From SIG402 sp045651955 (lineage in GTDB: Bacteria; Bacillota; Clostridia; Christensenellales; Borkfalkiaceae): DNA of 64,000 nt. Numbering within the stretch: the stretch's first letter is position 1; each line of letters begins with the position of its first letter. Both the position numbers and the translations under genes were made by a program. The stretch lies in the NCBI GenBank assembly GCA_045651955.1, contig JAZRTI010000020.1:1-64000 (forward strand). Direction: 5' to 3'. The notes below the pieces were generated by a model. It had not been told where the DNA came from. It did not search any database and worked only from the letters and a program-made list of their open reading frames with translations. Below are positions 8,414 through 16,559 of this stretch, in pieces.

Positions 8414-9427
8414 ATGGATTTTCAACCGGATAAAAAAATACTACTCAGCGCGGTGCAACCCAGCGGAACGCCTACCCTTGGGAACTATATCGGTGCGCTT
8501 GCAAATTTTACAAAACTGCAAAATGACTATAACTGTATTTTTTCGGTAGCGGATTTGCACTCTATCACCGTTCCGCAGGACCCTGCGAAATTGCGCGCAA
8601 ACACGTACGATTTACTTGCGCTGTATCTTGCTTGCGGCATTGACCCCGAAAAAAGCATTCTGTTTAATCAGTCGCACGTTTCTGCACATGCAGAGCTTGC
8701 TTGGGTTTTGAACACCGTAACTTACGTTGGGGAATTGAACCGTATGACGCAGTTTAAGGCAAAGTGCCAGTCGCATGCGGATAATATCAATATGGGGCTT
8801 ATGGATTATCCCGTTTTAATGGCTGCGGATATTTTGCTGTATCAAACGGAATTAGTGCCTGTCGGTGCGGACCAAAAGCAGCATTTGGAACTAGCAAGAG
8901 ATCTTGCCGTTCGTTTTAATAACCGTTTTGGGGAAACCTTCCGTGTGCCCGAACCCTATATTGCCAAAACGGGTGCGCGCGTTATGAGCTTGGCAGAACC
9001 GGATAAGAAAATGAGCAAGTCGGATGCAAACGTCAATGCCTTTATTTCCATGAATGATGATCCCGATACCATTATGCGCAAATTCAAACGCGCGGTAACG
9101 GATAGCGGCAGTGAAATCCGTTTTGGGGAAGATAAGCCGGGTATTTCCAACCTGCTTACCATTTACGCCGTTTGCGCGGATACAACGGTAGAACAGGCGG
9201 AAAAAGAATTTGCAGGCGCAGGCTACGGCATCTTCAAACAGCGTGTTGGGGAAGCGGTTGTGGAAAAATTACGCCCCATTCAGGAAAGAAAACAAAAAAT
9301 TGCACAAGATAAAGCATATCTCACTAAAATTTTGGCAGAAGGCGCATCTGCTGCTGAACGTATTGCATATAAAACCTTGCGTAAGGTTTATAAAAAAGTG
9401 GGATTTGTTCCCCGTGAAAGGATTTAA
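8414..9427 (+). CDS. trpS: Tryptophanyl-tRNA synthetase
   Basis: A 337-residue class I aminoacyl-tRNA synthetase charging tRNA-Trp. It has QPSGTPTLGNYIGA with the HIGH-equivalent (TLGNY), DYPVLMAADILLY, and KMSKS at residues 199-203. Size is normal for TrpRS. It follows a large hairpin and probably begins a transcription unit continuing into the DUF5685 gene 3 bases downstream. Confidence 0.97.
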   Translation: MDFQPDKKILLSAVQPSGTPTLGNYIGALANFTKLQNDYNCIFSVADLHSITVPQDPAKLRANTYDLLALYLACGIDPEKSILFNQSHVSAHAELAWVLNTVTYVGELNRMTQFKAKCQSHADNINMGLMDYPVLMAADILLYQTELVPVGADQKQHLELARDLAVRFNNRFGETFRVPEPYIAKTGARVMSLAEPDKKMSKSDANVNAFISMNDDPDTIMRKFKRAVTDSGSEIRFGEDKPGISNLLTIYAVCADTTVEQAEKEFAGAGYGIFKQRVGEAVVEKLRPIQERKQKIAQDKAYLTKILAEGASAAERIAYKTLRKVYKKVGFVPRERI

Positions 9428-9430
9428 CGC

Positions 9431-10294
9431 GTGTTCGGTTACGTAAAACCATACGAATATCAATGCTACGTTAAGGACGTGGTTTTATATAAATCGCTAT
9501 ATTGTGGCTTGTGTAAAAGCATAGGAAAAGGGTGTAACCAAATTTCCCGTTTTTCGGTAAGTTACGACGTAACGTTTCTTTCTGCCCTTTTGCATAATAC
9601 CGAAGGGATAGATATCACTGTTAAAAAGCAGCGTTGCTGTACGCATTGGTTAAAAAAACGCCCTGCTGCCCTTCCGGATGAACTTTCTGTTGTTTTGGCA
9701 AAATTAAACGTTTTGCTTGCCTACCGAAAACTTTTGGATGATAAGCAGGATGAAAATAAAGGCGGAATGAAACGGGCATTGTTCCGCAATGCCTATAAAA
9801 AAGCGCAAAAATCTTTGCCCAATGCGGATGTTGCAATTAAGGAAGAATATGCCCGTTTAATACAAATGGAACGGGCGGGGGAAGTAAGCCCGGATAAAGT
9901 TGCTGATGCCTTTGGTGTTATGATGCAACGCGTTATAAAAGCCTTGCCGTTACAACATGTTTCGGATGCTCTTTACCAATTTGCCTACTTTATGGGTAAA
10001 TGGATTTATTTAATTGATGCTTTGGACGACTTTGAAAAGGATGGCAGGAAAAATTCTTACAACGTGTTCCGCTTGGCTTACCCCAAAGCACAAACGCTGC
10101 AAGATTTAATTATACTGTCAAAAGAAGAATTGCAAACGCTTTTTGGCAGTACGGTTGCCGCAGCACAAACCGCATACAGTGCCTTAACTTTTTATTTTAA
10201 TCATGATTTGTTAGATAATATCGTTTTTTTAGGCATCCCGCGGGAAACCGAACGAATACTTAAAAAAGGAGAAGTGAATGAGAAATCCGTATGA
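9431..10294 (+). CDS. DUF5685 family protein
   Basis: A 287-residue soluble protein starting at GTG. The N-terminus MFGYVKPY...LYKSLYCGLCKSIGKG and the following SRFSVSYDVTFLSALL match my recollection of DUF5685, a Clostridia family of unknown function. Cys-containing YCGLCK and CCTHW segments could bind metal. It lies between trpS and a J-domain-like gene, overlapping the latter by 17 bases, so the pair is translationally coupled. No enzymatic role is known to me. Confidence 0.75.
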   Translation: MFGYVKPYEYQCYVKDVVLYKSLYCGLCKSIGKGCNQISRFSVSYDVTFLSALLHNTEGIDITVKKQRCCTHWLKKRPAALPDELSVVLAKLNVLLAYRKLLDDKQDENKGGMKRALFRNAYKKAQKSLPNADVAIKEEYARLIQMERAGEVSPDKVADAFGVMMQRVIKALPLQHVSDALYQFAYFMGKWIYLIDALDDFEKDGRKNSYNVFRLAYPKAQTLQDLIILSKEELQTLFGSTVAAAQTAYSALTFYFNHDLLDNIVFLGIPRETERILKKGEVNEKSV

Positions 10295-10880
10295 AGTGCT
10301 TGGCGTTGATAATGGCGCCTCCATGGAAGAAATTACCGCGAAATATCAGCAGTTAAAGGAAACGTATGGAGAAGCACGTTTTTCTCAGGGAGAGGAAGGG
10401 AATCGCGCTGCGCGCATGCTAACCGAACTGGAAAGTGCATACGCAGAAATCAGTGCGGAACGCGCTTATGCCCAAGGAACTCAAAATAACGCAAAAGGTG
10501 ATTTTGCCGGGGTTGAAGGGGTAATCAAAGCAGGGGATTTAGACAAAGCACAAATGCTTTTGGATATGGTTGCGGATCGGACTGCGGAATGGCATTACCT
10601 GCAATCTTATATTTATTACCGGAAAAACTGGATGAATGAAAGCAAAAAACAGCTGGAAATCGCCGTTTCTATGGATGGGGAAAATCCCAAATATCAAAAG
10701 GCTTTGGTTGAACTTAATAAAAGGATGCAGGCAGATCAGCAACGCGTGTTCACTTCGGGCAATGCCGCGTACGGTGGACAGCCCTACGGCGCTAACGACG
10801 GGCAAATGGGCGGCAATGCTTTGGCGGATTGCTGTACCACTTATCTTTGCTGTCAAGCCCTTAGTTGTTTCTGTCGCTGA
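10278..10880 (+). CDS. J-domain-like protein lacking the HPD motif, Cys-rich C-terminus
   Basis: A 200-residue protein opening with NPYEVLGVDNGASMEEITAKY, helices I-II of a DnaJ domain. After the second helix the HPD tripeptide that stimulates DnaK is replaced by YGEARF, so it probably cannot act as a normal co-chaperone. Residues ~75-150 look like TPR-type helical pairs. A Gly/Tyr/Asn-rich linker leads to a tail with six Cys in 17 residues (CCTTYLCCQALSCFCR). It overlaps the DUF5685 gene and is followed after 2 bases by a membrane protein, suggesting the three work together, perhaps at the membrane. Confidence 0.75.
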   Translation: MRNPYEVLGVDNGASMEEITAKYQQLKETYGEARFSQGEEGNRAARMLTELESAYAEISAERAYAQGTQNNAKGDFAGVEGVIKAGDLDKAQMLLDMVADRTAEWHYLQSYIYYRKNWMNESKKQLEIAVSMDGENPKYQKALVELNKRMQADQQRVFTSGNAAYGGQPYGANDGQMGGNALADCCTTYLCCQALSCFCR

Positions 10881-10882
10881 TA

Positions 10883-11392
10883 ATGAACACTAAAGTAATT
10901 TCCATCTCCGCAATCGCAGCGGCAATTTCGGGGCTTTTGGTGGGTGTTGGTTGCTACCTGGGGAACCTTGATTTTTCCTTGTTTTTATTTGCGGGTATTT
11001 TTCTTACCATACCGCTGTATCGCAATTCGGTTTGGGGATGTGTGCTTGCGTATCTTGCAGGCGGGTTTATCGGGCTGATGATTTCGGGGTTTAATATTAT
11101 TTTGATTTTCCCCTATTTCGTTTGGTTCGGAATTCATCCCGTACTGGGTTGTGTGCTGGCAAGGAAAGGTGTGAACCGCTGGATTGCCTTTTTGGTTAAA
11201 CTGTTTTTTTTGGAATTAACTGTTTTTTTGCTGTTACAGTTTACCCAAGTATTAAGCATTAAAATAGACTTTTTTTCATCTAACGCGTGGATTTTTTATC
11301 TTGCGGCAGTGCCTGTACTCCTTTTATATGACCGCATGGTGGAATTTATCGTGTGTTATCTGTTTCGTATACTGTATAAAATCGCAAAATAA
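10883..11392 (+). CDS. Small polytopic membrane protein, unknown function
   Basis: A 169-residue hydrophobic protein with about five predicted membrane segments (near residues 5-25, 30-50, 60-90, 105-130, 140-165). No motif was recognised. ATG 10,883 follows the J-domain-like gene stop by 2 bases; an upstream in-frame start inside that gene is less likely. An intrinsic terminator follows immediately, closing the trpS/DUF5685/J-domain unit. Confidence 0.7.
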   Translation: MNTKVISISAIAAAISGLLVGVGCYLGNLDFSLFLFAGIFLTIPLYRNSVWGCVLAYLAGGFIGLMISGFNIILIFPYFVWFGIHPVLGCVLARKGVNRWIAFLVKLFFLELTVFLLLQFTQVLSIKIDFFSSNAWIFYLAAVPVLLLYDRMVEFIVCYLFRILYKIAK

Positions 11393-11417
11393 AACGCACC
11401 CGATGGGTGCGTTTTTT
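11393..11417 (+). terminator. Intrinsic terminator
   Basis: AACGCACCC (11,393-11,401), GAT loop, GGGTGCGTT (11,405-11,413), then T's to 11,417. Confidence 0.9.
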
Positions 11418-11580
11418 ACGTGATAGGAACTTCGCTATTCCTGCGTTGACAATCGCATAATCCACAAAATGCAGTAGTGGATAAAAATGCTGCAATAATT
11501 AACAGTTGTGTAAAGGAAATTACACCATTATTTTTCAAAATAAAAAGCAAAGCAACCAAAACGATGCACTCGTTACTCAT
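11416..11580 (-). CDS. Small Cys-containing membrane peptide, 54 aa
   Basis: The minus-strand frame starts at ATG 11,580-11,578 with GGGGG at 11,586-11,590 as ribosome site. The peptide begins MSNECIVLVALLFILKNNGV, has a second hydrophobic stretch and ends in a polar tail after CGLCDC. It resembles short single-pass or hairpin membrane peptides found near spore or stress genes, but I recognise no family. It is convergent with the preceding unit and divergent from the ArsR gene. A longer frame extends upstream but overlaps the ArsR promoter and gene. Confidence 0.45.
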   Translation of the reverse strand: MSNECIVLVALLFILKNNGVISFTQLLIIAAFLSTTAFCGLCDCQRRNSEVPIT

Positions 11581-11649
11581 AGATTCCCCCTTTTTGACAG
11601 GATTCTTCAATGTTACACGATATGCGGCAAAATTAGGATTTATTCTCCC

Positions 11650-11679
11650 TTGCGCGATTCTACCTGTTTTTGTTATACT
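11650..11679 (+). promoter_or_regulatory. Promoter of the ArsR-family regulator gene
   Basis: TTGCGC (11,650-11,655) and an extended -10, TG-T-TATACT (11,671-11,679). The AAGGAGG ribosome site follows at 11,707-11,713. Confidence 0.7.
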
Positions 11680-11719
11680 TGTTTCGGAAAACATATGTGA
11701 AAGAATAAGGAGGAAGCAT

Positions 11720-12058
11720 ATGAACGCAACGCTGTTACTGGATGAACGAACGAAAACTTTGGTGGAGCAGTACGTGCCGTCGGGGGATTTACTGCTTGAA
11801 CTGGTGGATTTTTTTAATATTTTTTCGGATTCCACAAGGTTGAAACTTTTATCGGCACTTGCAATTTCCGAAATGTGTGTTACCGATTTATCACGCGTTT
11901 TAGAATTAAATCAAACTACCGTTTCGCACCAATTGCGATACTTAAAGGATTTGGGCGCGGTGAAACAGGAACGGCAAGGAAAAATTATTTTTTATTCGCT
12001 AAAAAACGAAGCGTTAAACGACGTACTGTTGAAAGGTGTGGAATTTTTAGGGTTTTGA
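11720..12058 (+). CDS. ArsR/SmtB-family winged-helix regulator
   Basis: A 112-residue protein. Residues ~30-100 form the ArsR winged helix: FSDSTRLKLLSALAISEMCVTDLSRVL, then the recognition helix LNQTTVSHQLRYLKDLGAV and the wing RQGKIIFYSL. Such proteins are usually metal- or redox-sensing repressors. Here only one Cys (in EMCV, the classic ELCV-type metal site position) is seen, so metal sensing is possible but unproven. ATG 11,720 is fixed by AAGGAGG. It lies just upstream of uvrC, which has its own promoter. Confidence 0.88.
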   Translation: MNATLLLDERTKTLVEQYVPSGDLLLELVDFFNIFSDSTRLKLLSALAISEMCVTDLSRVLELNQTTVSHQLRYLKDLGAVKQERQGKIIFYSLKNEALNDVLLKGVEFLGF

Positions 12059-12069
12059 TAAGTAAACGT

Positions 12070-12098
12070 TTTACAAAGGAAAGAAAAAGGGGTATAAT
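12070..12098 (+). promoter_or_regulatory. Promoter of uvrC, likely giving a leaderless mRNA
   Basis: TTTACA (12,070-12,075), 17-bp spacer, TATAAT (12,093-12,098). Only six bases separate the -10 from the uvrC ATG at 12,105, so the expected start of transcription coincides with the start codon. Confidence 0.75.
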
Positions 12099-12104
12099 AT
12101 TTAT

Positions 12105-13940
12105 ATGGAAACCATTAGAAAAAAACTATCGGGCCTGCCAGATACCCCCGGTTGCTATATTATGAAAAATGCGGAAGGGCAAATAATTTACGTTGGTAAA
12201 GCGATAAACTTAAAACGCCGTGTTTCGCAGTATTTTCATGCAAACGTAAAAGGGGAAAAAGTGCGCCGTATGGTAGAAAACGTGGCGGATTTTGACTACG
12301 TTGTTACCCCCTCGGAAATGGATGCCCTTGCTTTGGAATCCAACTTAATAAAAAAACACAAACCTAAATACAATATCCTATTAAAGGATGATAAGCGCTA
12401 TCCCTATATTCGTGTAGACGTAAAAAACCCCTTTCCCACATTTACCGTTTCCAGAAAAGTGAAAAAGGACGGTGCAAAATATTTTGGTCCGTTTATGGGT
12501 GGGGTAAACGTTAACGAGGTATTGGAACTTCTGAACTGCGCATTTTCTATTCGTCCCTGTACCGTTACGTTAAACGCCGGAAAAGCAAAAAAACCCTGTC
12601 TAAACTACCATTTGGGCAAATGTCTTGCCCCGTGTGCAGGCGCATGCAGCAGGGCGGAATACCTAAAACACGTGCAAATGGCAACGGACTTTCTTTCGGG
12701 CAGTGAAGAAGGGGTACAAGCGCTTTTAACCGAACGCATGATGAAGTTTGCGGAAAACGAGCAGTTTGAACTTGCTATTCGCATGAAATCCCAACTGGCA
12801 ATGCTGGAAAAAATCCGATTAAAACGATTAACGGATATTCCGCGTTGTTTATCAGCCGACGTGCTTGCTTATGAAACTGACGGTATATACGCCACGGTAA
12901 GCATGCTGTTTGTGCGTGCGGGTAGAATGCTTGGTGCGGAAAATTTTACTGTGGAGCGCGGCATTGATGGTGAAAACGAGGCAATTGAGAGCATTTTATT
13001 GCAGTTTTACCGTGAAGGGAAAGAACTGCCCGAAGAAATTATTTTAGCGGGTTTGCCCACAGAATTTGCCGTACTAAAAGAATACCTAAAAAATTTACAT
13101 GGAAAAAACGTTCGGTTTACTTTCCCAAAGGTTGGGGTAAAAAAGGAACTTTTGCATATGGCGCATGCCAACGCCAAAGAATTTTTGGAAAAAAACGTGG
13201 AAAAATTCCAAACCAAAACGGCAATGACGGTGCAGGCTTGTAGCAGATTGCAAACCATTCTTTCCCTGCCGCGCTATCCAAAACGGATGGAATGTTACGA
13301 TATTTCTAACGTTAGCGGCGTAGATAAAGTGGGAAGCATGACCGTGTTTTTGGATGGGGAGCCGGCAAAAACCGAATATCGGCGTTTCAAGATAAAAACG
13401 GTGGATGGCGCTAACGATTTTCTTTCTTTACAAGAAGTTCTTGCCCGTAGGCTGGAAAAACTGGGAACGGCAGAAGAATCCCGTTTTCCCAAGCCGGATT
13501 TGATTGTGATTGACGGCGGAAAAGGGCAACTTTCTTCTGTAAAAGAAGTGTTTGACCGCATGGGGATTGCGGATATTCCTTTGATTTCTCTTGCGGAAAG
13601 GGAGGAGGAAATTTTTACAGTTTCCAATCGGGAATCTATACGGTTGGACCGCAGGGATGTGGCGCTGAAATTATTGCAACGCATTCGGGACGAGGCACAC
13701 CGTTTTGCCCTATCTTATCACCAAACCTTGCGTGATAAACGTATGACGAAAGAGTCCTTGCAAGATATTACGGGGGTGGGCGCGGAAAGGTCAAAAAGCA
13801 TAATGGCACATTTCCATTCCGTGCAGGCGATAAAAAAGGCAACACATAAGCAGTTGATGGCTGCACCGGGTGTGGGAAAACAGTTGGCAAAGGATATTTA
13901 TAAGCATTTTCACAAGGAGAAAAAGGATAATCATGAATAA
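12105..13940 (+). CDS. uvrC: Excinuclease ABC subunit C
   Basis: A 611-residue dual-incision nuclease of nucleotide excision repair. The GIY-YIG domain is at residues ~13-92 (GCYIMKN...IIYVGKAINLKRRVSQYF), with a Cys-rich linker (CLNYHLGKCLAPCAGAC). A UVR motif near 200-240 binds UvrB, and the RNase H-like C-nuclease contains ECYDISN and DLIVIDGGKGQL. Two helix-hairpin-helix motifs close the protein. Length is normal. The start lies 6 bases after a -10 box and has no well-placed ribosome site. The end overlaps the HAD gene by 8 bases. Confidence 0.97.
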   Translation: METIRKKLSGLPDTPGCYIMKNAEGQIIYVGKAINLKRRVSQYFHANVKGEKVRRMVENVADFDYVVTPSEMDALALESNLIKKHKPKYNILLKDDKRYPYIRVDVKNPFPTFTVSRKVKKDGAKYFGPFMGGVNVNEVLELLNCAFSIRPCTVTLNAGKAKKPCLNYHLGKCLAPCAGACSRAEYLKHVQMATDFLSGSEEGVQALLTERMMKFAENEQFELAIRMKSQLAMLEKIRLKRLTDIPRCLSADVLAYETDGIYATVSMLFVRAGRMLGAENFTVERGIDGENEAIESILLQFYREGKELPEEIILAGLPTEFAVLKEYLKNLHGKNVRFTFPKVGVKKELLHMAHANAKEFLEKNVEKFQTKTAMTVQACSRLQTILSLPRYPKRMECYDISNVSGVDKVGSMTVFLDGEPAKTEYRRFKIKTVDGANDFLSLQEVLARRLEKLGTAEESRFPKPDLIVIDGGKGQLSSVKEVFDRMGIADIPLISLAEREEEIFTVSNRESIRLDRRDVALKLLQRIRDEAHRFALSYHQTLRDKRMTKESLQDITGVGAERSKSIMAHFHSVQAIKKATHKQLMAAPGVGKQLAKDIYKHFHKEKKDNHE

Positions 13941-14766
13941 CGAAAGCATGCAGTTCAACGTGGCGGTTTCGGACTATGACGGAACTTTGGCACATGACGA
14001 TAATACGGTGGCACAAAGTTCTGTACAGGCAATTTTAGAATTTATTAAGCGCGGCGGAACGTTTATGATTTCCACCGGAAGGGGCCCCACGGGGATTTTA
14101 CCCGCCGTACACCGCATGGGAATTGAAAAGGGCTTGGTAATGTGTTTGCAGGGCAACGTGATTTGTGATATTCAAACGGGTGAAATGATTGCAAATACGG
14201 GTATGCCCAAGGAAATGGCGGTAAAAATTCTTCGCTTGTTAGAGCCGGACGGATTGAATATCGTTGCATATTTGGATGGAATCGGGCATACGGACGTGAT
14301 AACCCCTTACATCAAGTTTTATAATGACTTGAACGGTGCAAAAAGTGTAGAGGTGCATAAACCGCTTTCCCAATACGTTGCGGAAAATGATATGAAAGTT
14401 AATAAAATTATCATCATACAGGATCCCGAAATCATTACAAAATACCGCGAGCAATATCTGGATTCTTTTCCCGGTATTTCTGTAAACAAAAGCGCATCCA
14501 TTTTGCTGGAATTTTCAGATGCGCATATGAGCAAGGGGATTGCATTAACGAATTTTAGAAATTCGCATTTATCAACAGAAGATAAAGTTGTTGCTTTTGG
14601 GGATACGCAAATTGACATCAGTTTGTTAAAAGCCGCGGATATGGGTGTTGCCGTAGGCAATGCAATGCAGGAAGTAAAGGATGCCGCAGATTTGGTAACG
14701 CTTTCTAACGATCAGAACGGTGTGGAATACGTTATCCGTAAATATTGCTTGGGAGAACAAATATAG
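13933..14766 (+). CDS. HAD-superfamily phosphatase, Cof type
   Basis: A 277-residue protein. Motif I is SDYDGTL (Asp14 nucleophile, Asp16). Motif II is ISTGRG, and motifs III/IV are MSKG and FGDTQIDISLLKAADMGVAVGNA. This is the Cof/YidA (IIB cap) class that dephosphorylates sugar phosphates, flavin or other small metabolites. The specific substrate is not predictable. Translation is coupled to uvrC (8-base overlap), and an intrinsic terminator lies 37 bases after the stop. Confidence 0.9.
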   Translation: MNNESMQFNVAVSDYDGTLAHDDNTVAQSSVQAILEFIKRGGTFMISTGRGPTGILPAVHRMGIEKGLVMCLQGNVICDIQTGEMIANTGMPKEMAVKILRLLEPDGLNIVAYLDGIGHTDVITPYIKFYNDLNGAKSVEVHKPLSQYVAENDMKVNKIIIIQDPEIITKYREQYLDSFPGISVNKSASILLEFSDAHMSKGIALTNFRNSHLSTEDKVVAFGDTQIDISLLKAADMGVAVGNAMQEVKDAADLVTLSNDQNGVEYVIRKYCLGEQI

Positions 14767-14802
14767 CAGTGCGCAAAGATTGTGTTCATTGCATATATTT
14801 TA

Positions 14803-14833
14803 TAAGGGATACGCTTGTATCCCTTAATTTTTT
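14803..14833 (+). terminator. Intrinsic terminator after the HAD gene
   Basis: TAAGGGATAC (14,803-14,812), GCTT loop, GTATCCCTTA (14,817-14,826), then seven T's. Confidence 0.9.
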
Positions 14834-14864
14834 GTATAAACCGCTTGAAAAGTATGCGAAATAT

Positions 14865-14893
14865 TTGAGTTTTTTTTCATTTTGCGGTATAAT
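14865..14893 (+). promoter_or_regulatory. Promoter of murB with an ultra-short leader
   Basis: TTGAGT (14,865-14,870), 17-bp spacer, TATAAT (14,888-14,893). The murB ATG is only 9 bases beyond the -10, so the mRNA leader would be about 0-4 bases. GAGGT (14,894-14,898) would fall upstream of or at the transcript end. Confidence 0.75.
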
Positions 14894-14902
14894 GAGGTAT
14901 AT

Positions 14903-15787
14903 ATGACCTTTAAGGTGGGGAATTTTGTTCCACGCTATGAAAAAAACGTTTCTTTGGCACGCTTTTCTACCATGCGCGTAGGGGGCGTTGCAAACTATGT
15001 GTTTTTCCCCAGAACCGAATCGGAGGTGTTTGCGGTTATCCAAGCCCTTCGCGGTGAATCCTATCGCTTTATCGGGAATGGAAGCAACGTTTTGTTTGCG
15101 GAAGGAACCCTTGCCACGCCCTTGATTTATACGGGGAACTTGCGGGAAATTACCCTTACTTCTACGGGGATTTTTGCAGGCGCAGGTGTTCCGTTACCCC
15201 TATTATATGCACGCGCAAAAGCGCTTGGTTTTACGGGTTGCGAGTTTTTTTCGGGAATACCCGGAACGGTGGGCGGCGGTGTGGTTATGAACGCCGGTGC
15301 CTTTGGCAAAAGCCTTTCGGACGTCCTTGTTTCGGTGCGTACCGTAAATGGTGAAATACCCACTTGCGAATGTGGATTTTCCTATCGGAACAGTTGCTTT
15401 GTATCTCAGGGGATTCCCGTTCTGGGTGCAACGTTTACATTTCCTTCGGGAGATAAAGGGGATAGCGAAAAACGCGAACGCCGCTACCGTGAAATACGCA
15501 TCACTTCACAGCCCTTACACTTGCCCAGTCTTGGCTCGGTATTTCAATCGGTGAACGGGTGTTCTGCTTGGCAATTTGTGGATGGGGCAGGGATGCGCGG
15601 CGCTGCCATTGGTGGGGCTATGGTTTCTGAAAAACACGCAAATTTTATTGTGAATACCGGGAATGCTACTGCCATGGACGTTTATCGCTTAATTCAAACC
15701 GTAAAAAAACGCGTGTTTGATGTATACGGCATTTTATTAAAAGAAGAAATCCATTATATCGGAGAATTTTATGATACTGACTGCTGA
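14903..15787 (+). CDS. murB: UDP-N-acetylmuramate dehydrogenase
   Basis: A 294-residue FAD enzyme reducing UDP-GlcNAc-enolpyruvate to UDP-MurNAc in peptidoglycan synthesis. It has NTMRVGG-like FSTMRVGGVANY, the FAD-binding IGNGSNVLF and GIPGTVGGGVVMNAGAFG. It also has the catalytic SYRNSCF and PSLGSVFQ blocks and the C-terminal KEEIHYIG acid. Type II-like length. It overlaps the PHP gene by 17 bases. murB-PHP-whiA is a recognised Clostridia order, normally with rapZ and yvcK between. Confidence 0.95.
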   Translation: MTFKVGNFVPRYEKNVSLARFSTMRVGGVANYVFFPRTESEVFAVIQALRGESYRFIGNGSNVLFAEGTLATPLIYTGNLREITLTSTGIFAGAGVPLPLLYARAKALGFTGCEFFSGIPGTVGGGVVMNAGAFGKSLSDVLVSVRTVNGEIPTCECGFSYRNSCFVSQGIPVLGATFTFPSGDKGDSEKRERRYREIRITSQPLHLPSLGSVFQSVNGCSAWQFVDGAGMRGAAIGGAMVSEKHANFIVNTGNATAMDVYRLIQTVKKRVFDVYGILLKEEIHYIGEFYDTDC

Positions 15788-16556
15788 TTATCATACGCAT
15801 ACGACGTATAGCCACGGAAAAGGAACTGTTGCTGAAAATGCTGCCGTTGCGGAAGAAAAAGGGCTGAAAGAAATAGCCATCAACGATCACGGTTTTTCTC
15901 ATCCCGCATTTGGAATCCGCCCACGCATGCTTTCGGCAATGCGCGCGGATATTGACGGTGTAAACGAGTGTGTGCGTCCCAAAATCCTAATGGGCGTAGA
16001 ATCCAATTTACTTGGCGAAAGCGGTGCGATTGATGTAAAACCCGAATATTATGAATACTTTGATACCATTTCGGTTGGATTTCATAAATTTATTAAGTAC
16101 GAAAGGTTAAAGGATTGGTTTGTTTTTTTGGGAAAAAACTTTTTCACGCAGGCGTTAAAGAAAAATCCTTCGGACAAGTTAATTCAAATGAATACCAAAG
16201 CATATATCCGTGCCATTGAAAAACATCCCATTGATATTATTACGCACTTAAATTTCGGTGTGTTTGCCGATGCTGTAGAAGTTGCAAAAGCAGCACGCGA
16301 CCACGGTGTGTATATTGAATTAAACGCAAAGAAAACCCATTTATCGGATGAAGAACTATATCGCGTTGCACAAACGGGCGTGCGCTTTGTTATAGGCAGC
16401 GATGCGCATACTTCTGACCGCGTTGGGGAAATTTCCTTGGTGGAATCCATGTTAAACCGCGTGTCTATTCCTTTGGAACAAATTGACAATATTGACGGCA
16501 GATTGCCCGTTCTGCGTTTTCAGGCATTTAAGCGTGAGCATGGTATCGGCAGGTAA
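15771..16556 (+). CDS. PHP-domain metallo-hydrolase (YcdX-like)
   Basis: A 261-residue protein with the PHP metal ligands: ADYHTHTTYSHGKGT at the start, NDHGFSHP, VESNLLG, a THLNFG block and a terminal SDAHTSDRVG. PHP phosphoesterases hydrolyse phosphomonoesters such as histidinol phosphate. Members next to murB/whiA are usually annotated as phosphatases of unknown substrate. It overlaps murB by 17 bases, and whiA starts 3 bases after its stop. Confidence 0.88.
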   Translation: MILTADYHTHTTYSHGKGTVAENAAVAEEKGLKEIAINDHGFSHPAFGIRPRMLSAMRADIDGVNECVRPKILMGVESNLLGESGAIDVKPEYYEYFDTISVGFHKFIKYERLKDWFVFLGKNFFTQALKKNPSDKLIQMNTKAYIRAIEKHPIDIITHLNFGVFADAVEVAKAARDHGVYIELNAKKTHLSDEELYRVAQTGVRFVIGSDAHTSDRVGEISLVESMLNRVSIPLEQIDNIDGRLPVLRFQAFKREHGIGR

Positions 16557-16559
16557 ATT

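Noticed and set aside
14326..14660. Long antisense frames inside the HAD phosphatase and other housekeeping genes
   Set aside because: They mirror codon structure of well-supported genes on the other strand and have no start signals or recognisable domains.
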